DNA of 64,000 nucleotides from Myxococcales bacterium (GTDB lineage Bacteria > Myxococcota_A > UBA9042). Made by a program: the position numbers and the translations under genes. Position 1 is the first letter of the stretch. Each line of letters starts with the position of its first letter. Positions 1-8,282 of the stretch are shown here, in pieces. Location of the stretch: contig SHZF01000001.1 of the NCBI GenBank assembly GCA_009692425.1, positions 62,001 through 126,000 on the forward strand, read 5' to 3'. Below the pieces are notes generated by a model that did no database searches, was not told the DNA's origin, and was given only the letters and a program-made list of their open reading frames with translations.

Positions 1-595
1 CGATTTCACGGCGATCGTGGCGCTCAAGGACGCCCTCGCCCGCCACGGCCTGCTGTTGACCTACCTGCCGTTCGTGATGAAGGCCGTCGTTCTCTCCCTG
101 CGCAAGCCAGAGTTCTCCTATCTTAACGCGCAGTTGGATGATGCGGCCGGCGAAATCGTGGTCAAGAAGCGCTACCACATCGGAGTCGCTGCAGCGACCG
201 ACCCCGGCCTCCTCGTGCCCGTGGTGCGCGACGTCGACCGACTCAATCTGCGCGAACTCGCGGCCGAGGTGAAGCGGCTTGCCGAAGGTGCCCGTGCCGG
301 CACCCTGCCGAGCGAGGACCTGCAGGGTTCGACGTTCACGATCACGTCGCTGGGCAAGCTCGGCGGCATGTTCGCCACGCCGATCATCAACCACCCGGAG
401 TCCGCCATCTTGGGCCTGCACAAAGTCGAAAAGCGGCCCGTCGTCGTGGACGGCGCCATCGTCATCCGCGACCGCATGTACATGTCGTGTTCCTTCGACC
501 ATCGGTTGATCGATGGTCACGTGGGCGCCGCGTTCGTCCAGGACGTGAAGGCCTTTCTCGAAGAGCCCGCCTTGCTCATGGCGGCGCTGGCATGA
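1..595 (+). CDS. 2-oxo acid dehydrogenase E2 acyltransferase, C-terminal part
   Basis: This is the catalytic domain of a dihydrolipoamide acyltransferase, which moves the acyl group from lipoyl-lysine to CoA in the pyruvate or 2-oxoglutarate type complexes. The reading frame is open to the window edge, so the lipoyl and E1/E3-binding domains lie upstream and the GTG at 17 is internal. The active-site motif is seen near the end as SFDHRLIDG, giving the His and Asp of the family's HRxxDG signature. The conserved 'SLGKLGGMFATPIINHPES' strand precedes it. The sequence alone does not say which 2-oxo acid is used. It is separated by 104 bp from the next gene, which appears unrelated. Confidence 0.93.
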   Translation, partial: DFTAIVALKDALARHGLLLTYLPFVMKAVVLSLRKPEFSYLNAQLDDAAGEIVVKKRYHIGVAAATDPGLLVPVVRDVDRLNLRELAAEVKRLAEGARAGTLPSEDLQGSTFTITSLGKLGGMFATPIINHPESAILGLHKVEKRPVVVDGAIVIRDRMYMSCSFDHRLIDGHVGAAFVQDVKAFLEEPALLMAALA

Positions 596-699
596 GACCG
601 CGGCCGTCTTCCATTCCTGAGCGCTCGGCAGACACGGCTGTGGCCACTGAATCTTCGCGGGCGGTCGCGCGTTGACCGCCGAGACCGGGGTGTTCCGTC

Positions 700-1299
700 A
701 TGGCTGATGACCGCGAACAGCAACTGGTCTCTGCCGCCTTGCGCGGCGACAAGTCGGCGTTCGGGGACTTGGTGGACCTGCTCAAGCGGCCGGTCTTCAC
801 CCTGTGCATGTCCCACGTGCGCGACGAGGCGGACGCGATGGACCTCGTGCAAGACACCTTCTTCAAGGCTTGGACGCACCGGGAGGGCTTCAAGGACGGC
901 ACGAACTTTCGCGCCTGGGTCTACCGCATTGCGGCCAACGCCTGCATCGACCGTCTGCGCCGCCGCAAGACGCGGCGAGCCTCTGAACTCGACGACACGA
1001 TGTCTACGGAGCAACTCGACGAGGGGGATTTGCCGGCGGTCGGCACCTTCGGGCGCGCCTCGCCGTTCACGGAGCAGGCCCGCAGCCAACTCGGCGTCCG
1101 CCTGCACGCAGCACTCGACACGTTGCCGGATTCCATGCGCCAGTGCGTGCTGTTGTGCGACGTGCACGGCTACTCGTACCAGGAGATTGCGGACGAACTG
1201 AAGATTCCGAAAGGCACGGTGATGAGCCGCCTTTTCTATGCCCGCCGCCGCCTGCAAGAACAACTGCAGGACTACCGCGAGGAGGCCCGTCATGGGTGA
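700..1299 (+). CDS. ECF-type RNA polymerase sigma factor
   Basis: A 199-residue group IV sigma factor that directs RNA polymerase to a small stress or envelope regulon. Region 2 is seen at about residues 25-95, with DAMDLVQDTFFKAW and the FRAWVYRIAANACIDRLRR helix. Region 4 is at about 135-185, with LPDSMRQCVLLCDVHGYSYQEIA followed by the helix-turn-helix IPKGTVMSRLFYARRRL. The linker between them is acidic. The gene overlaps the following anti-sigma gene by 8 bp, the usual arrangement for translational coupling of a sigma and its antagonist. No clear ECF-type promoter was found upstream. Confidence 0.93.
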   Translation: MADDREQQLVSAALRGDKSAFGDLVDLLKRPVFTLCMSHVRDEADAMDLVQDTFFKAWTHREGFKDGTNFRAWVYRIAANACIDRLRRRKTRRASELDDTMSTEQLDEGDLPAVGTFGRASPFTEQARSQLGVRLHAALDTLPDSMRQCVLLCDVHGYSYQEIADELKIPKGTVMSRLFYARRRLQEQLQDYREEARHG

Positions 1300-1924
1300 T
1301 CCGATGACCTTGCTTGAGCCAACCGACAGCGCTCCTGTGCCGCACGAAGCGGACCCGGCGCCGAGCCCCAACGGTCTCACCGACCCTGAGTTCGAACTCG
1401 TCATGCTGCATGTCGATGGCGAACTCAGCGACGACTCGGTCCGTGCGGCGGCGGCGGTGGCCCTGCTGGAACAGAGTGCGGTCGCCCGCGCCGTGGCCGC
1501 CGATTGGGTGTCTGCCAAGGTCGCGCTGCGCGAAGCCGTGCTCGACCCGGCGCACGAGGTCGATCTGTCGCGGGTGCGCGGGCGTGTGATGACGAAACTG
1601 CCGGCCGACGTGCGGTCGGCCGCGGTCGATCCGCAGCCTGCGGCGGGATTCGGTGCCTGGCTGCGCAGCCTCGGCCTGGGCAAGGTCACGCTGGCGGTCG
1701 GTGCGGCGGTGGCGGTGGCCGCATGGCTGGTTGCGACGGCGGCAGGCCCCGGGACAGGTCCGGGTGGCGCCGCTCCACCTGCCGTGGCGGAGGTGCCTGG
1801 GGAAGCACCGGCTGTCATCATCGAAGAGATCGAGATCGAGGGCGGCAGCGTCGTAGTCGACCCCGGCAAGGGCCCGGGCACGTCGACCATCATCTGGCAC
1901 TTTGAGGCGCAGGGGGCAGGATGA
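1292..1924 (+). CDS. probable transmembrane anti-sigma factor
   Basis: A 210-residue protein starting at ATG 1292 inside the end of the sigma gene. A longer frame from 1238 exists, but it would run deep into the sigma gene. An acidic N-terminal cytoplasmic domain ('LVMLHVDGELSDDSV') resembles the zinc-free anti-sigma domain that grips ECF sigma factors. One hydrophobic segment lies at about residues 130-152 (VTLAVGAAVAVAAWLVATAAG), and a Pro/Gly-rich extracytoplasmic tail follows. No HxxxCxxC zinc motif is visible. Position and topology support an anti-sigma role, but sequence similarity alone would be weak. It overlaps the next gene by 4 bp (ATGA). Confidence 0.72.
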   Translation: MGDPMTLLEPTDSAPVPHEADPAPSPNGLTDPEFELVMLHVDGELSDDSVRAAAAVALLEQSAVARAVAADWVSAKVALREAVLDPAHEVDLSRVRGRVMTKLPADVRSAAVDPQPAAGFGAWLRSLGLGKVTLAVGAAVAVAAWLVATAAGPGTGPGGAAPPAVAEVPGEAPAVIIEEIEIEGGSVVVDPGKGPGTSTIIWHFEAQGAG

Positions 1925-2385
1925 AGTGCGACACGTTCCTCGTCGGTGCAGCCGCCCTGCTTGCGACCCTCGCCGTCGGCTGGGCGCCCATGGCCGTGTG
2001 GGCACAGACCGCGCCGCAGCGCGCGGTGCTGGCGGTGCGCGTCATCGGGGCGTCGAAGGCCCCAGCGGCGCGCGTCGATCCGCGGCTGCGCGACATCGAG
2101 CGCGAACTGAAGGCATTCCAGAGTGACTTCAACGAGTTCACTCTCGTCCGCGAGCAGCAGCTATCCCTCGATGTCGGCATGCGCGGCGTCGTGAAGCTGA
2201 CGGACGGCGCGGACTTCGTGGTGACGTTCCTAGGCCTTACCCCGGGTCCCGCCGCGCGCGCGCGCTGCAAGGTCGAGACGCCGCGCAACGTGCAGACGCT
2301 GACCATGGCGATCGGCGGCCGCACGCTCGACATCCTGCCGGCGGGTGACCGTGCGACGATCGTGTCCACCTCCTACGAGCGCTGA
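1921..2385 (+). CDS. small exported protein of the sigma/anti-sigma operon
   Basis: A 154-residue protein with a signal peptide at about residues 1-29, probably cut after AVWA or AQT. The mature part starts as 'VLAVRVIGASKAP', then has a charged helix (LRDIERELKAFQSDF), and ends in a beta-rich region. I do not recognise the family. The start overlaps the anti-sigma stop by 4 bp, so the three genes are very likely one operon. That makes it a candidate envelope sensor or target of the sigma system, but this is inferred from position only. Confidence 0.7.
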   Translation: MKCDTFLVGAAALLATLAVGWAPMAVWAQTAPQRAVLAVRVIGASKAPAARVDPRLRDIERELKAFQSDFNEFTLVREQQLSLDVGMRGVVKLTDGADFVVTFLGLTPGPAARARCKVETPRNVQTLTMAIGGRTLDILPAGDRATIVSTSYER

Positions 2386-2543
2386 CGGATTTGCTGCGAG
2401 CCGTGGTTTGCACCCCGGATCCCGGCATGTTATCGTCGCTGCGCCGTAGCCAATGGCGGTCACCGTTCGCGATTGCCGTCGACACGTTGGCACTTCCTGA
2501 CTCCTGCACCTTGTGACCCCCTGCGCAGGCGCGACCCGGACCG

Positions 2544-3779
2544 ATGACCGTTTGCACGCATCGCCACGCCGCCGCACCGCCTGAGCCCGCCCGCCGGGGT
2601 GGTCGATTCCGCGCAGCGCTGCTGGTTGCGGGGACTTGTCTCAGTGCTCTGGCCATCTCGCCCGCCGCCGCGCAGGTGGCGCCGCCGCCGCCGCCCCCGC
2701 CTGCGCCCGCGTCCGGCGACCCTGCGCCGCCCCCGCCTCCGCCGCCCGTCACGCAATCCGAAGCAGACCGCCTCGCCGACCTCGGCCGCGAGGCCTACAA
2801 GGCGCAGCAGTACGTCGAAGCCTACCGGCACTTCGAGAAGGCGTTCGTGCTCGAGGAGAAGCCGAAGTTCCTCTACAACATGGGACGCTCCAAAGAGAAG
2901 CTCGCAGACTACAAGGAAGCCATCCGCCTGCTCGACCGCTACTTCGACCTCTACCACCGCCAGAACGCCGGCCAGGACCCGCCCGACCACAACGACGTGG
3001 TGCGGTTGCAGCGCGAGTTGAAGCAGCGGGCCTTCGAGGCGCTGCCCGAGGTGTCCATCACGTCGAACCCGCCGGGCGCCCAAATCCTGCTCGGCGACGG
3101 CGCCACGACAATCGGCTCGACGCCGCTCACCACGCACTTGGAATCGGGGCGCTACAAGGTCATCGGCCGTCTGGCGAACCACGCCGATGCCGAGGCGGAA
3201 TTGACGGTGCCGGTCGCCGGCAAGGTGAGCCTGGTCTTGTCGCTCAAGACTCGCCAGCGGCGCGCCGGTCTGGGCGTCTGGGTCAACGTGCGCGGTGTGC
3301 AGATCGCGATCGACGGCAAGGTGATGGCCGTGTCGCCGTTTTCGGGCAAGCTCGACGTCGAACCGGGCAACCACCAGATTTCGCTGACGCGCCAGGGCTA
3401 CCGCCCAGTCGAAGAAAACGTCACCGTTCCCGAAGACAAAGCCCTGCTGTGCAGCTACACGTTGCAGCCGCTGGTCGCCCCGTCGTCGTGGAAGCCGTGG
3501 GTCGGTTGGCCGCTCTTCGTGCTCGGTGCCGGCGGTCTCGGTGGCGGGTACGTGTCGTCGCGCTATGCCAACGATTACTACGCCGGCGGCGCCCAGTTCA
3601 AGAACTGGGAGCGGTTGCAGAATGCCGGCTACGCGGGCGGCGGGTCGGCGCTCGGCCTCGGACTGCTGCTGCTGACGCTGCAGGTGTTCGACAGCGACAT
3701 CCCCGAAGAGCACCGAGTGCAGGGCAAGCAGCAAGATGCGGGCAAGGTCGCCGTGCCGCTCACGAAGGAGTCGCCGTGA
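2544..3779 (+). CDS. TPR and PEGA-domain envelope protein
   Basis: A 411-residue protein. After a signal sequence ('LLVAGTCLSALAISPAAA') comes a proline-rich stretch. A TPR-like helical pair follows at about 75-150 (EAYKAQQYVEAYRHFEKAF, then a second helix pair). Next are two PEGA-type beta domains. The first is at about 170-235 (SITSNPPGAQILLGD...GSTPLTTHLESGRYKV). The second is at about 245-315 (VNVRGVQIAIDGKVMAVSPFSG). Two hydrophobic segments near 325-345 and 365-385 end the protein. PEGA domains are common in surface proteins and kinase sensor tails of Myxococcota. The stop codon shares one base with the next start (TGATG), so it is translated together with the FGE-like lipoprotein. Confidence 0.8.
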   Translation: MTVCTHRHAAAPPEPARRGGRFRAALLVAGTCLSALAISPAAAQVAPPPPPPPAPASGDPAPPPPPPPVTQSEADRLADLGREAYKAQQYVEAYRHFEKAFVLEEKPKFLYNMGRSKEKLADYKEAIRLLDRYFDLYHRQNAGQDPPDHNDVVRLQRELKQRAFEALPEVSITSNPPGAQILLGDGATTIGSTPLTTHLESGRYKVIGRLANHADAEAELTVPVAGKVSLVLSLKTRQRRAGLGVWVNVRGVQIAIDGKVMAVSPFSGKLDVEPGNHQISLTRQGYRPVEENVTVPEDKALLCSYTLQPLVAPSSWKPWVGWPLFVLGAGGLGGGYVSSRYANDYYAGGAQFKNWERLQNAGYAGGGSALGLGLLLLTLQVFDSDIPEEHRVQGKQQDAGKVAVPLTKESP

Positions 3780-4843
3780 TGCGCGCGTTGGCTCTTTTCG
3801 GCGCAGGATTCGCGATTGCCGCGGCGGGCTGTGCGACCGGCAGGGCACCGCCCGCAGCGACCGAGATGGCCAACGTCGAAAAGGACCTGACGTTCCTGTT
3901 TGGGTTCGGCGCCAGGGGCTGCGGCATCCCGCAGGGCAACTGCAAGGACGACAAGAACTTTCCGACTGGCCAGCCTGAAGCACTGGTCAAGCTGCCGCCG
4001 TTCGCGTTCGACATTCATGAGGTCACCATCGAGCAATACGAGTACTGCGTGCAGCTCGACATGTGTTCAGAGCCGAGCGGCTTTAACGGCGCGGGTGACG
4101 AAAACTACTATTTGAACCCGAAGTACCAGCAGCACCCGGTGGTCCAACTGACGCAACTGCAGGCGGGCGAGTACTGCGCGTTCGTCGGCAAGCGGCTGCC
4201 CAGCGAATTCGAGTGGGAGCGCGTGGCGGGCGGACCGGCCCAGACGATCGAGACGAAGCGGCTGTATCCAGTGGCGTTCGGCGCCGGCCCGGACGGCACT
4301 GTGCCGCTCGACTGCAAAAACGAGCTCGTCAACGCGCTGCCGTGCAATGGCGGCTCGAAACGCACAACGAAGGTCACGACGATGACCGGCGATGTCGTCA
4401 CGGAGGCCGGCGTCAAGGTCTACGACCTGATGGGCAACGTCAGCGAGTGGACCGCCAGCGACGCCGACGCCACCGTGACGTGCGACAAGGCACAGCCCTA
4501 CACCTGCGAGAAGTGCGTGGTGTGTCGCCTGACAAAAACCGACGCGGTGTGCGAGAAAGACTGCCTCGGCTGCGTGTGCGGTGCCGGCAGCAAGTGGCCG
4601 CTGGCCCCGAACTGCTACAAACCCTGCAACGCGCCCGTGTGTCCCCTGCGCAAGGCTGGCGAGACCCTCGACGGGACCTACACGGGCAAGAACTCGAACG
4701 AGCGTCGTATCGTGCGAGGTGGCAACTACGAGGCGAGCCCGACGTGCGGCACGCGCTTCGACTACCGCAGCTTGGCAATTGCGCCGAACCACAACCAATC
4801 CGCCCAGTTCTACTTGGGCTTTCGCTGCGCGAAGTCGCTCTAG
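3779..4843 (+). CDS. FGE/SUMF1-like lipoprotein with Cys-rich insert
   Basis: A 354-residue lipoprotein with a lipobox at AAAGC (about residue 17). The mature part has the formylglycine-generating-enzyme fold signature: 'IHEVTIEQYEYCVQ' early, 'YCAFVGKRLPSEFEWERVAGG' in the middle, 'VYDLMGNVSEWTASD', then 'RIVRGGNYEAS' and a C-terminal 'FYLGFRCAKSL'. Between the NVSEW motif and RGGNY lies an unusual insert at about residues 235-290 that is packed with cysteines. Most bacterial lipoproteins of this family are thought to be binding or structural versions and not true sulfatase-modifying enzymes. I cannot place the paired catalytic cysteines with confidence. It shares an operon with the PEGA protein. 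Confidence 0.83.
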   Translation: MRALALFGAGFAIAAAGCATGRAPPAATEMANVEKDLTFLFGFGARGCGIPQGNCKDDKNFPTGQPEALVKLPPFAFDIHEVTIEQYEYCVQLDMCSEPSGFNGAGDENYYLNPKYQQHPVVQLTQLQAGEYCAFVGKRLPSEFEWERVAGGPAQTIETKRLYPVAFGAGPDGTVPLDCKNELVNALPCNGGSKRTTKVTTMTGDVVTEAGVKVYDLMGNVSEWTASDADATVTCDKAQPYTCEKCVVCRLTKTDAVCEKDCLGCVCGAGSKWPLAPNCYKPCNAPVCPLRKAGETLDGTYTGKNSNERRIVRGGNYEASPTCGTRFDYRSLAIAPNHNQSAQFYLGFRCAKSL

Positions 4844-4931
4844 ACCCGTTGCTGGTTGGGTCGCCCAGTTCGCGACAGATGCCGACTCGGCTGCCGCTGC
4901 GGGGGCGATCGGCGGCTCTCAGAACGCGTCC

Positions 4932-6791
4932 CTACTGCAGTTCGTCGACGCTGTCGTCTTTCGGCTTCGGTGGCTCAAGCTTTGGCCTGGGCGGCTCCAG
5001 CTTGGCCTCGACTGGCACCGGCTCTTGTCGCGCCGCCGGCTCCCCCAGCCTCGGCTCGGCGCGTGGCCTTGGCCGCAGCGCAGGCTTCGTTTCTGCGACC
5101 GGCACCGGCACCGGCGCGGGCGTGGGCGCGGGGGCGCCGGCCAGCTTGATGAGCTTGACCTCGAGCGCGCGCGAGTCGCCGAACGCGACCTGCACCTGGG
5201 CCGTCGCGAAGCCGTCACGCTTGAGCTCCCAGATCTCCGGCGGCGCGTCCTTCTTGTGTTGCAGGCGCGCATTCGTGGTCGCAATGTTGAGGCCCTGGTG
5301 GATGACGAAGGCGCCGGCCGGCACTGTGCTGATCGTGATTTCTACCATGTCTGCAGGCAGTTGCACCGTGCGCTCGACGATGACCTGTTTTTCGACGATG
5401 AGCGGCTCAGTCGAACGCTGCGACGACAGCATCGCATAGAGCAGGGCGACCACACCGATGATGCCCACGCCCAGCAGCGGCGCGACCAGCCGGCGCTGAT
5501 CGCGCGGCACAGACGGCATGACCAGTTCGGGACCCAGCAGCGTCGGCGCCATCTCGCCATTGGGCACCCGCAGCGTCCGCGCAGTCGGAAAGTGCAGGGT
5601 CGTCGACTGGGCGAGCTTGACTCCCAGCGTCGCCGCCTCTTCGGAGCCCACGCAGGTGTCGAACGCGGTCGGCAGCGCGGCCTCGATTTGGTGGCACTGG
5701 TGGGCCAGTTCGGTGGCGTGCTGCACGCGATCGTCGGCGTTCTTGGCGAGCAACCGCAGTACCAGGTGCTCGACCTCCTCAGGGATGACTTGCTTGTCCG
5801 TCGCGACAGATGGCGGCGTCGGCGCGTCGTTCACGTGCGCCAGCAAAAGCGACAGCGCCTGATCGTGGATGAACGGCGCGCGGCCGGTGATCATCTCGTA
5901 CAGGATCACCCCCATCGTGTAGATGTCGCTGCGGGCATCGACCGGCTGCGCGGCGCACTGCTCGGGGCTCATGTAGCGCGGCGTGCCGAAAATCGAGCCG
6001 GCCTGCGTCAGGGTTCCCTTGCCGTCGGAGTCGGCGTCGCGCAGCTTTGCCACGCCGAAATCGAGCACCTTGCAGTAGTCGGGGTCGTCGCCGACCGTGA
6101 CCAGGAACACGTTTTCCGGCTTGAGGTCGCGGTGGACGATCCCCTTGCTGTGCGCTTCGGCGAGCGATTCGGCGACCTGGGCGATGATGCGCAGCGCGCG
6201 CCGGATCGGCAGCGGCCGCTCCGCGCGCAGCAGTTCGTGGACCGTCTGGCCTTCAAGCAGTTCCATCGCGATGTAGGGCTGGCCGAGCGGAGTCTGGCCG
6301 AAGTCGAAAATCTGGATGGTGTGCGGGTGGCGCAGGCGCGAAACTGCCAAGGCTTCCAGCGTAAAACGCCGCAGGATCGTGTCGTTCTCGGCCATCTCGC
6401 CAAGCAGCACCTTGATCGCAACGTCGCGGTCCATGCCCTCCTGGCGCGCGCGGTACACGGCGCCCATGCCGCCGGCACCGATTTTGCGCAACACTTGGAA
6501 GCGGCCGCCGACCAACGTACCGATCAGCGCGTCGGGCTTCTTGCGATCGGGAGTGCCGAGGTGGGCGCGGATCTTCGCATCCAGTTCGCCGTCGGGCGCG
6601 TCGCGCCGGGTGTGTGGTTCGTCGCTCGGCGCCGTACGTGCGGACTTGCGGATGTCGTCGAGCGTTGGATCGGCTGTGTGATCGTCGACCAGTTCGCCGG
6701 GAATTTCGTCGATCGTCAAATCGCTGGCGATGGCCTCCCGCTGGGCGGTCGGGAAGCCCGTGGGCGATTCTGCCGACGCCGGACCACTCAC
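4932..6791 (-). CDS. transmembrane Ser/Thr protein kinase (Hanks type)
   Basis: A 619-residue kinase. The catalytic domain spans about 93-370 and has all key parts. These are the Gly loop IGAGGMGAVY, the ATP lysine at K127 in VAIKVL, HRDLKPEN with D222, DFG at 244-246, and GTPRYMSPEQ. An acidic N-terminal extension of about 90 residues comes first. One transmembrane helix lies at about 436-456. The exported part begins with a PEGA-like beta domain (TISTVPAGAFVIHQG) and ends in a Pro/Lys/Glu-rich tail. It is therefore a complete sensor-type kinase. Its start overlaps the tmk stop by 4 bp, making it the last gene of the grx-lysC-tmk operon. Confidence 0.95.
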   Translation of the reverse strand: MSGPASAESPTGFPTAQREAIASDLTIDEIPGELVDDHTADPTLDDIRKSARTAPSDEPHTRRDAPDGELDAKIRAHLGTPDRKKPDALIGTLVGGRFQVLRKIGAGGMGAVYRARQEGMDRDVAIKVLLGEMAENDTILRRFTLEALAVSRLRHPHTIQIFDFGQTPLGQPYIAMELLEGQTVHELLRAERPLPIRRALRIIAQVAESLAEAHSKGIVHRDLKPENVFLVTVGDDPDYCKVLDFGVAKLRDADSDGKGTLTQAGSIFGTPRYMSPEQCAAQPVDARSDIYTMGVILYEMITGRAPFIHDQALSLLLAHVNDAPTPPSVATDKQVIPEEVEHLVLRLLAKNADDRVQHATELAHQCHQIEAALPTAFDTCVGSEEAATLGVKLAQSTTLHFPTARTLRVPNGEMAPTLLGPELVMPSVPRDQRRLVAPLLGVGIIGVVALLYAMLSSQRSTEPLIVEKQVIVERTVQLPADMVEITISTVPAGAFVIHQGLNIATTNARLQHKKDAPPEIWELKRDGFATAQVQVAFGDSRALEVKLIKLAGAPAPTPAPVPVPVAETKPALRPRPRAEPRLGEPAARQEPVPVEAKLEPPRPKLEPPKPKDDSVDELQ

Positions 6792-7450
6792 GGTGGCCCC
6801 GCGACGTCGACCGGAGTTCGCAACTGGGGCGTGACGTCAGCCAAGGCCGCCCAGACGTCTGCGGCCACGTCGTCTGCGGGTCGGTCGCCGGCGATGACCC
6901 GCGTGCACCCGAGCGCCGCCGGTGGCACGGTGAACACGGCCCGATAGCGGCGGCGCACCCGGTTCAGCGCGTCGCGGTGTTCGAAGCGCTCCAGCGGCTT
7001 GCCGCGCAGGCGGATGCGCGCCTCGGCTGTGGCCTCGGGCACGTCGAGAAAGACGGTCAGGTCCGGCACCAGCACCGCGCGATTCAGCGACAGAACCCAC
7101 TTTTCATCGATGCCGCCTTGGCCATCGACGACCTGGAACACGAGCGACGAGCCGAGGTACCGGTCGCACACCACGGCGTCACCTCGCGCCAGCGCAGGAC
7201 CGATCAGGCGAGCGCAGTGGTCGGCGCGGTCCGCCGCAAACAGCAACGCAACGGCCACTGGGTCCATGCGCGCGGCGCCGGTGTCCCGCAACACGCCGCG
7301 CAGGACCTGGCCGATCGGCCCTTCGGACGGCTCGCACGTGCGCACCACCGTGCGGCCGCGCGAGCGCAAGGTCTCCGTCAGGCGGTCGCCCTGGGTCGTT
7401 GTGCCCGAGCCATCGGTGCCTTCCAATACCACGAAAAGAGGCGCACTCAT
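6788..7450 (-). CDS. tmk: thymidylate kinase with altered P-loop
   Basis: A 220-residue dTMP kinase, which makes dTDP for DNA synthesis. The fold signatures are present: an N-terminal LEGTDGSGTTTQ loop, the DRY motif in CDRYLGSSLVFQ, 'FLDVPEATAEARI', and a basic LID segment (RIRLRGKPLERFEHRDALNRVRRRY). The Walker A lysine of GxxxxGK[ST] is replaced by threonine, encoded ACA. This is odd for a P-loop kinase. The stop overlaps the downstream kinase gene by 4 bp, and the upstream lipoprotein gene ends 7 bp before the start. Family assignment is firm; activity with this P-loop is uncertain. Confidence 0.9.
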   Translation of the reverse strand: MSAPLFVVLEGTDGSGTTTQGDRLTETLRSRGRTVVRTCEPSEGPIGQVLRGVLRDTGAARMDPVAVALLFAADRADHCARLIGPALARGDAVVCDRYLGSSLVFQVVDGQGGIDEKWVLSLNRAVLVPDLTVFLDVPEATAEARIRLRGKPLERFEHRDALNRVRRRYRAVFTVPPAALGCTRVIAGDRPADDVAADVWAALADVTPQLRTPVDVAGPP

Positions 7451-7457
7451 CGTGTTC

Positions 7458-8282
7458 CTACTGTAGCCGCACTGGGGCCGCGCGCAATCCGGGCGGAGCG
7501 CCGTCGACGGTTTCGGACGCGTCGCACGGCAGTTCGATCACTGCCATGCCGGTCGGGCACGCGATCTGGAACCGCCCAGGCTCGATCGCCACGCCGGCTT
7601 CGACGTCGCGCAACTCGACGGTGACGTCTACCTTGTCGCCCGGAGCCTGCCAACGCAAGCGGGCCGGTACGCCGGCCTTCTCTCCCTCGTAGGCGAGCGA
7701 AGCGACACGTGCGCCATCGCGCAGCAGCACGCTGCCGGCAAATGCGAACGTGTCGGGCCGCACGAAAACTTGTTGGAGCCGTGCCGCGTGCTCGATGTCG
7801 ATCCGGTACAGGCTGCGTTCGGCGTCCCAGTGCAGCGTGCGCGTGCCGTCGAACAGCGGCGGGCGACCCAGCCATGCTCCGACGAGTTGCTCTGGCGGCA
7901 GCGGGATCGGCAGGAGACGCCCCAACGACGCGGCGCACGCAACGCCCGTCTGGCACTGCCGGCCGCCGCGCTGGAACGAGGTGAAACGCTTGCCGTCCGT
8001 GGCAACGAGCGCGAGCAGGTCCAGGGTCGGGCTCAGCACCTGGACCTGGAGACTGTGCGGCGCCGCCAGCGCGATCAGCAGGGTCCCGCTGCGGCGCTCG
8101 CCGTCGATGAAGGCGTCGAGCCGCGCGGTGCCCTGGAGCGTATTCGGCGTCGGTCGGGCAAGTGCGCGCGCCAGCACGGCGTCCGCAGTCTGGGGGCCCT
8201 CGCGCGGCCAGCCGCCGAGTTGGGGGCCGCTGCACGCGATGGCAAGCACCGCGGCGCCGCACAGCCGGCTCGCGCCCGTCAC
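7458..8282 (-). CDS. LolB/DUF4292-like outer-membrane lipoprotein
   Basis: A 274-residue lipoprotein starting at GTG 8282, which overlaps the lysC stop by 4 bp (GTGA). A longer frame to 8558 runs antiparallel through lysC and is rejected. The lipobox is LAIAC at about residue 16. The mature part resembles the LolA/LolB half-barrel fold used for lipoprotein or lipid carriage: an early '[24 protein letters not shown]', '[22 protein letters not shown]' and a long run of beta strands to the end. The fold call rests on pattern, not alignment. A place in an operon with lysC and tmk does not explain its role. Confidence 0.65.
   Translation of the reverse strand: MTGASRLCGAAVLAIACSGPQLGGWPREGPQTADAVLARALARPTPNTLQGTARLDAFIDGERRSGTLLIALAAPHSLQVQVLSPTLDLLALVATDGKRFTSFQRGGRQCQTGVACAASLGRLLPIPLPPEQLVGAWLGRPPLFDGTRTLHWDAERSLYRIDIEHAARLQQVFVRPDTFAFAGSVLLRDGARVASLAYEGEKAGVPARLRWQAPGDKVDVTVELRDVEAGVAIEPGRFQIACPTGMAVIELPCDASETVDGAPPGLRAAPVRLQ

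Noticed and set aside
596-699. TTGACC near 673 before the sigma gene as a promoter
   Set aside because: No matching -10 at a usable distance and no ECF-type GGAAC/GTC pair.
4844-4870. GACCC...GGGTC hairpin after the FGE-like gene
   Set aside because: Only a 5-bp stem with a 10-nt loop and no T run; too weak to call a terminator.
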